Shown piece after piece: positions 23,708 to 34,829 of a DNA stretch of 64,000 nucleotides. This DNA is from Gymnothorax reevesii (taxonomy: Eukaryota; Chordata; Actinopteri; Anguilliformes; Muraenidae): NCBI GenBank assembly GCA_029721435.1, contig CM056588.1:35929930-35993929 (forward strand), written 5' to 3'. Position 1 is the stretch's first letter; every line of letters begins with the position of its first letter. The position numbers and the translations under genes were made by a program. Under the pieces are notes generated by a model. The model saw only the letters and a list, made by a program, of their open reading frames with translations, was not told where the DNA came from and ran no database searches.

Positions 23708-24616
23708 AAAAACAAGTATTTGACACTAACGTGTCTTTGTCCCCCGCCACAAAATGTGAAATCGTGTCAAAATGAACAATTTCTCGGTGTGACCTTGAGA
23801 ATGGCGCGAAGGTCACCGAAATGGACTGGCGCCGGGGTATCACCCTAATACATGTTGACATAAGATTAGAAGTAAATCCGTCGATTCGTTCTTGAGATAT
23901 GTCGCTGACAAGGCTATCAGTGTGAAAATCCACAATCTCTTGGTGTGACCTTGAGAATGGCGCAAAGGTCACCGAAATCGACTGGCGCTGGGGTATCACC
24001 CCAATATATGTTAACATGGAATTTGAAGTAAATCCGTCGATTCGTTCTTTAGATACCTCGCTGACAAGGCTATCTGTGTGAAAATGCACAATCTCTCGGT
24101 GTGACCTTGAGAATGGCGTGAAGGTGACCGAAATCGACTGGGGCATCACCGTAATATATGTTGACATGGAATTTGAAGAAAATCCGTCGATTTGTTCTTG
24201 AGATATCTCGCTGACAAGGCTATCAGTGTGAAAATGCACAATCTCTCAGTGTGACCTTGAGAATGGCGCGAAGGTCACGGAAATCGTCTGGCGCCGGGGT
24301 ATCAGACTAATACATGTTGACATCAAATTTGAAAAGAATCCGAGGCTTCCTTCTTGAGATATCGCGCAGACAAGCATTTCAGTGTCAGAATCTATCATAC
24401 CTCGGTGTGACCTTGAAAATGTTGCGAAGGTCACCAAATTCGACTGGCGCCGGGACATTACCCTAATACATGTTGACACCAAATTTGAAAAAAATCTGAT
24501 GCTTACTTCTTGAGATATCGCGCAGACAAGGTTTCGGGACGTACGGACGGACGTACGGACGGAGCTGAATACTATGTCCCCCGCTTCGCGCTAAACGCGC
24601 GGCGGGGGACAAAAAA
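23708..24616. mobile_element. hairpin-ended modular repeat element, copy 1 (inside Rex3)
   Basis: About 900 bp inserted into Rex3. The left end begins ACAAGTATTTGACACTAAC, shared with the copy at 62858. TTTGTCCCCCGCC (23736-23748) is inverted at the right as GGCGGGGGACAAA (24601-24613). Between them are five 156-bp modules, a tract of GTACGGACGGACG repeats (24537-24563) and a GC-rich hairpin (24576-24610). There is no transposase of any known kind. I do not recognise the family. The asymmetric left end plus right-end hairpin is reminiscent of Helitrons, but no CTRR terminus is evident. Confidence 0.7.
23760..24535. repeat. five tandem modules of 156 bp
   Basis: The landmark GTGTGACCTTGA recurs at 23787, 23943, 24099, 24249 and 24405, giving spacings of 156, 156, 150 and 156 bp. 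Each module contains a short inverted repeat (GGTGTGACCTT with AAGGTCACC). All spacings are multiples of three. On the minus strand a 52-residue repeat with the core GFTSNSMSTYI and SISVTFAPFSRSH stays open across four modules. A TGA near 24240 replaces CGA of the sister modules. Confidence 0.88.
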
Positions 24617-25340
24617 GCAGGAGTTGTGTCCGCATTCTTGTCACTAAGTCAGACTCATTTCCAGTTGGTGTTGGACTCAGCCAAGGGTGTGTCTTGTCAC
24701 CTATTTTGTCCATGATTTTCACACACAGGATGCTAAGGCACAGCTGGGGCTTGGAGGATGTCCAGTTTGGTGGCCTCAGGATTGCATCTCTGCAGTTTGC
24801 AGATGATATGGTCCTCTTGGCTTCATTGTGCTGTCACCACCAGGGATGAATGGAGCTGGAGATCAACAGGCGGATCAGTACAGGATCTGCAGTAAAGTGT
24901 GGATTATACCGGACCGTCGCGGTGAAGAACGAACTGAGCTTAAAGATGAAACTCTCAACTTACTGGTTGAGCTATGTTCCAACCCTGACCTATGGACACA
25001 AGCTCTGGGTTCTGACTGAAAGAACAAGTTCACGAATATAAGCGGTGAAAATGAGCTTTCTTTGCAGGGTGGCTGGGCTGATCGTTAAGTATAGGGTTAG
25101 AAGCTCGGACATCCAGGAGAGGCTCAGAGTAGAACCGCTGCTCTTTTGCGTTGAGAGGAGTCAGTTGAGGTGGTCAGGCATCTGGTTCGGATGGCTCCTG
25201 GACACCTCCCTTCAGAGATATTCAGGGCTTGTCCAACTGGGAGGAGGTCCTGAGGAAGACCCAGGACATACTGAAGGGACCGTATCTCCCAGCTGGCCTG
25301 GGAACTGCTTGGGGTTCCTCAGAAGGACGTGTAGGAAGTG
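24617..25340 (+). pseudogene. Rex3 reverse transcriptase, C-terminal part
   Basis: Resumes after the insertion with a GCVLSPILS block (24690-24712), the catalytic FADD (24796-24807), then the C-terminal YVPTLTYGHKLWVLTERTSS and MSFLCRVAGL blocks, in shifting frames. Order and spacing agree with the N-terminal part at 23118, showing one LINE cut in two. Confidence 0.82.
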
Positions 25341-25434
25341 ACCGGGGTGGGGGATGCCAAGGCCTCTCTGTTTAGTCTGCTACCCCCACGACCTGTCTCT
25401 GAATAGCAGCAGAAAATGGAAGGATGGATATTGA

Positions 25435-26800
25435 ATTCAAAATAGTAACAAAAAATATTACTTTTAATTTAAATACGTTCACTGAAATAAAATAATTACT
25501 ATCCTTGAAATTAGTGTTTTTCTTAAAAACGTGTGGCACAATTATTGGATCCCCATCATTTAATATTTCTTGCAGCCTCTACTTGCGAAAATAACTAAGT
25601 CTTCTCCATTAGTGTGTAATGAGGTTTGTGAAGATATGGCAAGGATTCAGACCATTCCTCCATGCAGAATCTGCAGAGGTCCTTCAAATTCTGAGGTGCA
25701 TATTGATGGACTCTCCTTTTCAGCTCTTCTTACAGGTTTCCTATTGGATTTAGCTGACAGGATTGGGATAGTCAAATTAAAACCTTGAACTTGTGGTTGA
25801 GTTACCATTTTTGTGTTGATTTGGATAAATGTTTTGAACTATTACCCAGCTGGAGTACCCAAGTATGTAGTTTATGCTTTCTGGCAGTCTGGTTTTTATT
25901 ATTAAAAACTGCTGGTACTTGATGGAATGATGATACTCTGAATCCTGACAAATTCTCCATTTGTCAAGGCCATTGCAAGAATTCAAGCTGCACAACATCA
26001 AAGGTCCAACGCCCATACTTCACAGTGGGGATCAGGTGTTTTACTGAAGTGGAATGCGGATACAGAAATGAGTGTTGTCCTTCCACATGCCCATCCGTCA
26101 AGCTTCTTTTCCAAGCCAGAACTTCAATACTGATCAAGATGTTTACATGAAATCTAATATATAGGTGCACTTCATAAGGTTCATAAGGAGATGTTCCTTT
26201 TCATACCTCCTCCTGTCCTCCTGTTTGTACGTCGGTCTGTCCCTCCATCATATTTCACTTTCAGGCCAAAACGCCACAACCGCAGTAGGGGATCTGGCCA
26301 TTCCATGCTTGATGTTTTTGTACCAAACCCGTCTCTGGTGTTTTTGGTCTTATCTGACCACTGACCCCACTCTTAGTTCCAGTTCTGTGTAGCAATCTGT
26401 AGGTGCATGAGTTTATTTTTTGATAACAACAGAGGCCTTTCTTCTGGGAACCTTCCCAAACATGCAGTTGAGTTGATGGTGCCTAATTGAAGTTCTGGAA
26501 ACTTTGTTTGCAATTCTCCAACGGTGATCCTTGGAGTTTCCTTGAAATTGAACCATCCACTTCTTATGGCGGGCATGAAAAATGGGAACAAATCCTCTAG
26601 ATTTTTGACATTACCATATGCTTCACACTCCGGAATTATTGGCACATTGGGTTGTATTAATGGATGGCATGGATCTTTGTGTACTTTCCTACAATGCACC
26701 GCACACCAAAATTTTCCAATCCTATGCTTCAACAATACTGCAATACCAAACAACGGATGGTAACCGCAACAGCACATATGCACAACAATTTGTTTGTGTG
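25435..26800 (-). mobile_element. main part of the Tc1-like relic, right of the LINE insertion
   Basis: After the LINE tail, the sequence around 25540-25590 (GTGGCACAATTATTGGATCC, then CATCATTTAATATTTCTTGC) parallels 63119-63165 of the smaller related element. On the minus strand a degraded transposase frame at 26783-26373 contains ETPRITVGELQ and FPEERPLLLSKNKLMHLQIA, a Tc1-type helix-turn-helix region. Frameshifts and stops are frequent, and the right inverted repeat was not located. Confidence 0.5.
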
Positions 26801-29060
26801 CTTTTGTCCTTTGGCTTCTGACTGCATTTTAGTACTGTGCAGTCCAGAATATGGACTGGCTTACTTTCATTCATGCCACACCAAGCTAAAAATTGTTCCC
26901 ACGATATGCAACAGATGTAGCTAGCTAGTTCTTTCATGCAGCTAGCCCATGGTCGCACGGTTACTTGCTCCACCTCTCTCTAGAACCAGGGTCCCAACTC
27001 CCAGCAAAAGGAGACAGGCCATGCTGTTTGTTGTCGGTATTAGACATACCTTCTCGTTGCAAACTTTCAACATAAGTAATGCTTTGTGCTAGTCTACCTC
27101 TTTCAGCACACTGGCCCATTATGATAGAAAAGAAGGAATCACAAAAATGTCATCTGGCGACTTGAAATGCCTTTTTAATAGCAGAATTTGTGCTTGAACC
27201 AAGAGGGATATGGTTCTTAAAATCAATACTGTCCCAATTTAATCAGGATGTCAGGTCACTCTACATGGAACTGTATGGCCCTGATAACACGACAGGTTAA
27301 TTATTAAGCTTGTCAGCTATGGCCTAACATATTTATAAAGGAAAAAAATAATTATCTTGCCATTGACAAAATGGTTTGAACGCATAATAACACAACTCTG
27401 CTTTAGAGACTGCATCTCCCATTATATCAAAGCCATCATTTTTTTCCTTCGGCTTGTATGTTTCATCACTCTGGCTAAAATAATCCTCAGGGTTTTATAA
27501 TAACTATGGCTATTGCTGATCTCTAGAACAGCAAAAATGAGATATTTCCACTATGAAACAAACACAAGTTTGGGAAGTAAACTGGTCACCATATCCTAGA
27601 ATACTTTCTTGTGGTTGGGCCAATGACATCACAAGAAAACACACCATAAAAGAAATGGACATTTTCAACTCAATGCCTTTTTCCTTTCAGGCAAAACATT
27701 CACTTGTGTGCAGCAAAACAACTTTCTGTGTCTATGTGTGTACATGGGCATGAGTCTTTGAGTGTGTATTTTTGCACGAGTGTGTCTGTGAGTGTGGGCA
27801 TGCGTGAGCATTACAGTATTCTTTTATCTTAACCATGGTGATGGGTGACAAAGGCAAATTAGCTGTGTCACCACAAATTTATATGGCCAGGAAACAGGAA
27901 GTCATAATAAACATTAAAGTCTTCCTAATCATGATGAAGATATAAAAGTGAAGTACGAATGGAATATAATTCATTTGGATTTTTCTTAGACACACACACC
28001 ACACGCACAAATTGCTCATACACACAGACATGTAAATATCCGCTCACCCAAACAGACACACACACACCACACACACAAATTGGTCATACACACAGACATA
28101 TGCAAATATCCGCTCATTCACACAGACACACACACACAGATCGTGCCGTGTACACAGTAGAGGAGGTGCCCCATACTTCCAGTATCTTGCGTACACCCAC
28201 TTCCCTGTCCTGTAAGCCCAACTGGAATAATATCCCCCAGGCCCCCGTCCCTCTGCTTTCCCCACTGCCCCCAGCCCCCCTCGCCCCAAGCATGACCACA
28301 AAATGGCCCAGGACAATCAGAGAGCACCAAACAAACACAGCCCATCGCCACCAGCCTCGTCAGCTCAATGGGAGATCTGTTGGGAAGCCATTTTGGAACA
28401 GAGCCCAAACAGTCAGCCACTTCACAGGCCAGTGACACCCCCGCCCCTCATCGCCGTTAGCAACCACTATTCACACAACAGAGCACCCACTATACGCAAG
28501 CTGAAGCAACAGTAAGTTGACAAATGATTGCTGCTTGTAATTTTTGCGATGTATCAACAAAAAATATTTGCTGATTCTCCATTTCTGAGAGGCGAAGCGT
28601 ACCTCAGCTCCGAAGTCGCACCAACAATGGGCTGCTTTGTGACAGTGGTGATGTCACATTCAAAGCAGGAACAAGCACTCTGTCAATCATAGTGACTCAT
28701 TCAACCAGTGAAAAAAGTCCCAGAGCTTGCTGGCAGGACAACTAGGAATTAGGACAATTGAGAATAACATTTGCTGCATTCGAGAACGACTGGAGTTTGG
28801 AACCATTGTGTTTTTCTACAGTGCCATTCATACACAGAACATGTGTAAAGGAGTTCTGTCATGGTCGGGAATACAAATTGGCAAGTTTGTGTTAGATAAA
28901 TTCTATCTAATTTAAGGACTAGGAATGCTAAGGTCGTATCCATGTGGAGCTTGTCGGAAAGATTTCATCCGCTTTGTGGACTGAGAATTCCAGTGATTCA
29001 CGATAGATCTCAAAGTGCCTGATACCTGTCTGTCGTCTCTCTCTGAACAGTTTACAGAGA
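26801..29060. other. low-copy sequence, no gene seen
   Basis: AT-rich, with the CA duplication at 27990. A pyrimidine-rich, GC-richer stretch at 28190-28460 has frames on both strands but no splice structure. Confidence 0.45.
27990..28135. repeat. CA-rich tandem duplication
   Basis: CACAAATTGCTCATACACAC, ACAGACATG and AAATATCCGCTCA recur with an offset of about 69 bp at 28075. CA runs connect the units. Confidence 0.8.
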
Positions 29061-29068
29061 CTCTTGAG

Positions 29069-29272
29069 CAGGGGTCTCCAATCTTTCCCAGAAAGGGCCG
29101 GTGTGGGTGCAGGCTTTCATTGCAACCAAGCAGCTACACACCTGATACTACTAATCAAGCTTATTAGCAAAGAGTCCAGGGGTTGATTAGTAGTATCAGG
29201 TGTGTAATAGCTTGGTTGCAATGAAAGCCAGTACCCACTCTGGCCCTTTCTGGGAAAGATTGAGGACCCCTG
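29069..29272. mobile_element. hAT-type foldback MITE
   Basis: 204-bp element that is almost one long inverted repeat. Left arm: CAGGGGTCTCCAATCTTTCC. The right arm ends GGAAAGATTGAGGACCCCTG. The inner arms also pair (CACACCTGATACTACTAATC with GATTAGTAGTATCAGGTGTG). It is flanked by a perfect 8-bp duplication CTCTTGAG (29061-29068 and 29273-29280), the hAT signature. It has no coding capacity. Confidence 0.93.
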
Positions 29273-29644
29273 CTCTTGAGGAACAGGAGACACAGCTCTG
29301 CTGCAAAGCCCCAGACACTCTGTCCGTGAATAATACGTAAACAGGGCAGTAATAGGAGGGCCAGCTAACAGTGAAAATAACTATGAGCCCGAACCACTGA
29401 CATTGTCGGTAAAATTCAGCACTATAGGCTTACAGGGAAGACTGCAGAGTGAATTATGAGTAATACTTAGAGAGGGCTTCTCACTCATTACGTGGTTCTT
29501 ATTGCCACAATTAATTCATATGCATCTGAGGGAGCAGTAAGTCTCATTAACACCTTGTGCTTAAACTCATTTCTCTTAGTAAATTCAACCACAGTGCCTG
29601 TGTCAAGTGTCAAATCACGGCAAACCACACCCTGGTCAAACAAC

Positions 29645-29740
29645 AGCTCTCTCTCTCTCTCTGTATCTCTCTTTCTCTCTCCTATCTCTGCTTTCTATCA
29701 TTCCTTCTCAATAAACTCTCTCTCTCTCTCTCTCTGCCAA
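29645..29740. repeat. (CT)n microsatellites
   Basis: CT arrays at 29646-29662 and 29718-29736 with CT-rich text between. Confidence 0.93.
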
Positions 29741-29999
29741 GCCTCCTTTCTGTCACCCTCACCTCCACAAAGAAACTCATAAGTCTGCACATGCCTATGA
29801 AATCATGCAAACATGACCCATAAAAACATAACACGTCCATGAAAATCAACAAATGAGACAGATCTGTAAGCTTGTAATACACACAAAAACATTTTAATGA
29901 ACTGGTAAAACTCTCTCAGACGCAATGAATGTTGTCTCTGGGAGCTTCCGTCAGCTTTGTTCGGGCAACTGTTGCGATCGGGGCCAGACGTGGGTACAG

Positions 30000-30205
30000 T
30001 TTTGTTCGACAGTGTCCCTTTACAACAGGAGGTACTGATTACTGCTTACAATATTATTCAGCTGTGTCCTTCTATAATGGGACGTACTGACTGATGCTTA
30101 CAGTATTGTTCAGCTGTGTCTTCTTATAATGACAGGTACTGACTGATTTCTTACAGTATTGTTCAGCTGTGTCTCTTTATGACAGGAGACAGTGATGATT
30201 GACGA
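30000..30205. repeat. 52-bp minisatellite
   Basis: Between three and four units of TTCAGCTGTGTCTCTTTATA, then a GACAGGTACTGACTGAT block and CTTACAGTATTG. Units are 80-90% alike by eye. Confidence 0.85.
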
Positions 30206-30404
30206 TGCGCTGGGATCAAGCCCCCCCCCACCCCCAAAAAGAAAACCTGTTAATTCTCACCCAATGCCTGCCCCTTCCACTTTGATGCGTGTGTGGAACG
30301 CCCTCGAACAGGTTAAAAACAGGACAAAGTGGGGCGTCGAGAGAGTCGCCCGATTTCAGCAGTACTGACTCTTGCCGCCAATCTCGCGATGACACACATA
30401 AACA

Positions 30405-30415
30405 CACATATACGT

Positions 30416-30443
<28 letters not shown>
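30405..30443. repeat. (CA)n microsatellite
   Basis: About 13 pure CA units after a CATA-containing lead. Confidence 0.95.
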
Positions 30444-30446
<3 letters not shown>

Positions 30447-31462
30447 AGGTAGTTACGCCGTGATTGTTCTCTAAATATACCCCCGTACCATGTCATTAAA
30501 GTCAGCCGCGCACCGGGGCTCGATGCATGAGCCCTGCTTGGTGAATCACCGGGTGAGGCTGGTACGGATTGTAATGGGACAATTACGGGGTTTCGCTTAA
30601 ATACAGCCTTACGCGCTGCAGTAAAATAAGCAGTTCTTTGTGTTCTCAGCAGAGACTGAGGTCAGACAAGAATCACACACTCTCCACTTACCCTGCACAC
30701 TGTTAGATAGAGTTTCACCGTAACTATATAAAGTAAAATATGTTTTGTTTTATTTTCATAAGAGCTTAGTGCAGATTCCTCTTTCAGTGTAAAGTAGTTG
30801 AATGCAGATTAAAATAAACTGAAGAACAGCCATATTACTCCACAGGAGAGCTTTACTGCAGAGCACATGCTATCTGTCAAACACAGGATACGGCAGACAC
30901 ACGCACTCCGTCACACAAAAACGCATGAGGTACGAAGTGTTTCCCGATGGTGTGGGGGAGAGGGGATGTACGCAAATCAGCAAAATATTTGTGTCACCGA
31001 AGGAAGAACAAACACTGTCTCCGCTGAAGCAGTTTTGACTGACAGCACAGGACTTCAGGCGTCTTTTGACTGGAGCATCCAGTCTTTAAAGAGGCTAAGT
31101 TCCAGTTTGTGGCCTGAGCAGACCATGACATGTACGAGCAGAGGGACAGTCACAGGCTCAGTTGACGTGACATAACAGTGAAGTTATATATGAATAGTTT
31201 GTTTCCAAAATGCAATATATCCATTTGCTCATGAGTAAATCAACTTTCTCTATGTTGACGCCTGTTGCATTTCATAGAAAAACCATGAAAAAAAAAATTT
31301 CATAATATGAATTTCTGAAAACGAATTTTTGCACCATGCGTAAAAAGCACAGGGCTATTCCTTGATGGTATTATAGTAATCTTTGTCATTTTGGCACTTA
31401 TTGTGTTTTGGAAATAAACTCTTCATATTTTTTTCATAATGTCAGCATTTCCAGTCCATGTC
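30444..31462. other. low-copy sequence, no gene seen
   Basis: A 102-codon frame at 30867 has no supporting motif or splice site. Confidence 0.45.
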
Positions 31463-31625
31463 TACACTGCAAAAAAAAAAAAAAAAATCCCACCAAGCAC
31501 TTTATTCTCCCCTTTAGACTTAAACCACTTATTTCTATCACCTTTTTCACCAGTAAAAACAAAAATTCTGCGTCTGATGAGAGATAATTTTAGATTCATC
31601 CAAGGGGAAAGAAAATCTCACTTTT
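31463..31625 (+). repeat. interspersed repeat with a TACACTGCAAAAA end, copy 2
   Basis: Plus-strand counterpart of the repeat at 10230-10486: TACACTGC, an A17 run, CACCAAGCAC, TTTAGACTTAAACCAC, CTATCACCTTTTTCACCAG, then CTGATGAGAGATAATTTTAG. A weaker third relic is likely at 34360-34470 (taaaaacaaaaaccggaat). Confidence 0.65.
31471..31487. repeat. A17 homopolymer
   Basis: Seventeen A, part of the TACACTGCAAAAA repeat. Confidence 0.95.
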
Positions 31626-32084
31626 CAGCACCAGGTAACTGGGACCAATAGTTTCTACTTGTGAAAGAGAAAATAAGGAGTTAAGTCTCGTTAAAAGACT
31701 GAATTACTTGTTAATATGGACACTTTCTGTAATGTCCATTTTACCCAGAAAGCGTTCTCTAGCTGAAGGGAGAAATAAACAGATTCCCGGCCGTATCCCT
31801 TCTGATCCAGACGACATGCTCCCCTCCACCAGCAACGCCCCTCGGTGCCGCCTGGCCCAACTTCCACTGTTTCTCCTCCACGCCTCTCCTCTTTGTTTTG
31901 GACGTGGCCCTGAGAGAAACAACACTGCTCTCTGGGTGACTGGAGTGAGGGAAAAGCTCTGGTGGCCACAGAAAGTTCCAGTATTCTGGTGATTCATGAA
32001 TTCAGACTTGGAGTCAACAAGTGACCTGCCCAGTCTGTTCAACATGATCCTCACAGTTTGCTTTCACTGGGATTATGCTTTCCA

Positions 32085-32258
32085 TTGTGTGTGTGTGTGT
32101 GTGTTTGTGTGTGCATGGCCATGTGCGTGTATGTGTGCATACACGTGCGCGTTTGAGTGTGCACACGTGTGCACACATGTGTGTGTGCGTGCGCGTGTTT
32201 GAGTATGTGTGCAGACACGTGTGTGAGTGTGTGTTTGAATGTATGTGCACGTACGTAC

Positions 32259-32315
<57 letters not shown>

Positions 32316-32385
32316 AGCACCCGTGCCGTCACGTGTGTGCGTGTGTGTGTGTGTGTGTGTGCGTGTGTGTGCGTGCGGGAGTATG
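32085..32385. repeat. 300-bp (TG)n / alternating purine-pyrimidine region
   Basis: Pure TG core at 32263-32312, flanked by TG with GCGTG, CACGTG and ACGTACGTACGTGCG segments. Most of the region alternates purine and pyrimidine. Confidence 0.95.
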
Positions 32386-33639
32386 TTAAGATGGTCTCAT
32401 GAGTTCTCACAGAATAGGTCAGGCATGGTTCCTCTGGCTGAAGTAGGCCGGTGCATTAATGCTAGCAATGAGCGATGAGGCCCAGTGTGAAAAGGCAGGT
32501 TTACAATAGCGCTGCATGACGGAGGGGTAAAGTCCCCTCAGGAATCCGGGAATCCCAGAGCGGAACAAAGCGCTTCCACACGCTGCTCTCACACTGCGTC
32601 CATCCTGCCGTCACTTCAGCTCTGTTTAAAGAGACGCGGCCCTGCCCCTGGAACACGCACAAAAGGCCGGGAGCCTCAAATTTCACAAATACATTCCACC
32701 CCTCCCTCTCTCTTCCTCTCTTTTGTGAGTCCATTTCCCAGTCTTAATGTCTCTCCCTCTCACGCTCTCTCTCTCACACTGACTCTCACTCTTTCTCAAT
32801 TCCTCCTCCTCTCTCTCTTACTGTCCCACAATTATACACAGCTGGATAAAGCTGCTAGTTGCGGAGTCTCCGCTGGATCAGACCTGTCATCACTGGAGTG
32901 GAAATGAACTCTACAAGAGCAACCACCCCCACCCCAGGCTTTTGTTGCTGCGCTTGGTTCGATGTCTGAGGTGTGATGGCTAGCCTGCAGGGGATGTTTT
33001 TGAAGGACAGCTCTACCGAAAAGCTAGGGGTCTGAACCATGTGCATCTTATTTTGCCAAAACAAGCTGGAACTGAGCAATTTCTAGCCCCAGCAGGTGGC
33101 CCTGTTTGGACTGGGTTCCAGAGTTTGAATGGGCCTCGCCGTATGATATCGATTCCGGTCCTTGTCAGAACTGGCAGTTACAGGAAACCCAACTGAGCTG
33201 GGAATAATCGTTCATCCAAAATGCATCTCCTTGTCTCTCTCTCTCTCTCTCTCTCCCTCTCTCTCATTCTGAATCCTGGCCTGGCCAAATCCAAACGGCT
33301 TTCACATCAGACAGACGCCACAGCTGGGGCCGGCTCATTTAAAATGGCTGTTTTTAGTCAGGGGCTTGGGTACCTTGTCCTCCACATGACCTGGGGTTCT
33401 AGTGCAACGCTGGTCAGCTGACATTCAGCATTACATCCTGAATCAACAGGAGTTAAAACTGTGAAGAGTAAATAAAGAGTCTTTGCTTTAAAATACACAA
33501 TTACATGTTGATTTCTCTGATTGGCTGCAACTCCTGCTTACTCTTATAAGATTTCTCACTGGCTAAAAGACAGGTGAGGGGGAAAAAAAGTGAAGTGTAA
33601 TTCAAAACACATAATGACATCACCACAATCACTGGTTCC
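32386..33639. other. low-copy sequence, no gene seen
   Basis: Contains CT-rich patches at 32700-32820 and 33234. No exon found. Confidence 0.45.
33234..33265. repeat. (CT)n microsatellite
   Basis: About 15 CT units with one interruption. Confidence 0.95.
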
Positions 33640-34000
33640 TCACTGTACCCACACCTTGACACCAGAACACACCAGTCTGTTGACATTAGCAGATGACAAA
33701 CAGCATGAAAACCAGCATAAGGAGTAAATAATAATAAATTCCACAGTCGCATTATACACCTAGACAGTTGGTCGCCTGCTGGTTGACATGTATCCTCGGA
33801 CCCCTGTAAGCAATCCCTCCCAAAATCGATAGGCTTTGCGACCTTACCACAAACAAGGCCCAAGCCAAATATGAAAGGTATTGGTTGAAATCTGTGGCCT
33901 GTAGAACATTCAGAAGCAAATCTCAACGAACGCAGCAGCAGACGCGGCGTGACGATCACTGATGGATAGTATTCCTGACTTGTCGTCCGGGGATACAATA
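33640..34000. repeat. possible degraded modular repeat
   Basis: The minus strand begins at 33996 with TATTGTATCCCCGGACGACA and passes a CGTCACGCCGCGTCTGCTGC stretch into pan-fish-repeat-like text. A 165-codon frame overlaps it but has no recognisable protein features. Called a repeat because of the GGGGATAC / CCGGACGACA end and the similarity in style to the 4-kb element. Confidence 0.3.
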
Positions 34001-34829
34001 ATCAATAATTAATGTATGAAGTCACTGTGAATTAACATTCCTTAACTAATTATCAATTGAGTCTGAACTAATTACATAAATTCATAGTGATTTGATCATT
34101 TGTTAATGATGAGTAACAGGAATTCATGATGCGTTCTACATTAATTCATGTATGTTATCATCATGAGTCATGCATTAGTTCACCATAAGATATGTATCCT
34201 TATTGTAAAATGCTACACTGAATAATAGCACAGTCGAATACAACTTAGGACAATAACATCGTGGATAGTGCATATATTTAGTTTTTCATTCCCCATTAGG
34301 TTATTGAGTTTCTCTGTAAGTACCAAGCATGCACCTTCCTCCAGGTAAAGTCACATTTTTTAAAAAAACACTTTCACGTAATACATTTCTTTTTCTTGCT
34401 TATGCCATACTTTTCTCTAGTCTTAAACACTAAAAACAAAAACCGGAATTGATGCGATTGATCTCCTAGTGGGCGGGCGGTGATGATTGTGCCAAGTTGC
34501 CAAACGTAAATAATAACACAAGCAGCCCTTTGTTCCCGAGGCTCTGCAGTCGGCGGTTAGAAAGAAACCTGACAGCATCGCACAAGCTCTCAGATCAGGC
34601 TAAAACAAGCAATATGTTCCTGTACAGGGGCAAAACCCTCGAATTGTTTCCCACTTCTGCACTAGCATCATGTCAATGTGAAGCCTTTTCAGTAGCATAG
34701 TTACAAGAATTAAGCAATATAGATAAGATTTGGTTGATTGATTGATAAAAGGATTAGAGCCATTAGGAAATGGCACATCTCCCAGCCTCGTCGTAATCTG
34801 AAAATGTAAAAATTCTAAAATAGCAAAAG

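Larger units (their letters stand above)
22700..25428 (+). mobile_element. Rex3-type (RTE-clade) LINE, 5' truncated, interrupted
   Basis: Plus-strand non-LTR retrotransposon with reverse transcriptase. 23337-23356 matches the standard Rex3 primer TGGCAGACNGGGGTGGTGGT exactly, which supports the family name. Recognisable blocks are GTVPLDWQTGVVVPIFKKGD and NYRGITLLSLPG (23315-23430), FADD (24796-24807), YVPTLTYGHKLWVLTERTSS (24975-25030) and RVRSSDIQERLRVEPLL (25095-25140). The 3' end carries a GGAAGGATGGATA tail near 25415-25428. It lacks the endonuclease region, so it is 5' truncated, and a second element splits it between 23708 and 24616. Many frameshifts make it non-functional. Confidence 0.88.

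Noticed and set aside
23708..24616. Classification of the hairpin-ended element as a Helitron
   Set aside because: There is a right-end hairpin, but no TC start, CTRR end or A/T insertion site could be shown, and inverted CCCCCGCC ends argue against it.
27959..28435. 158-codon plus-strand frame
   Set aside because: The first third is a CA repeat and the rest is pyrimidine-rich low-complexity sequence, with competing frames on the other strand.
31708..31992. 94-codon plus-strand frame overlapping minus-strand frames
   Set aside because: Open on both strands without splice sites; GC-richer composition alone explains it.
33501..33998. 165-codon minus-strand frame
   Set aside because: Overlaps repeat-like text and has no recognisable motif or plausible start context.
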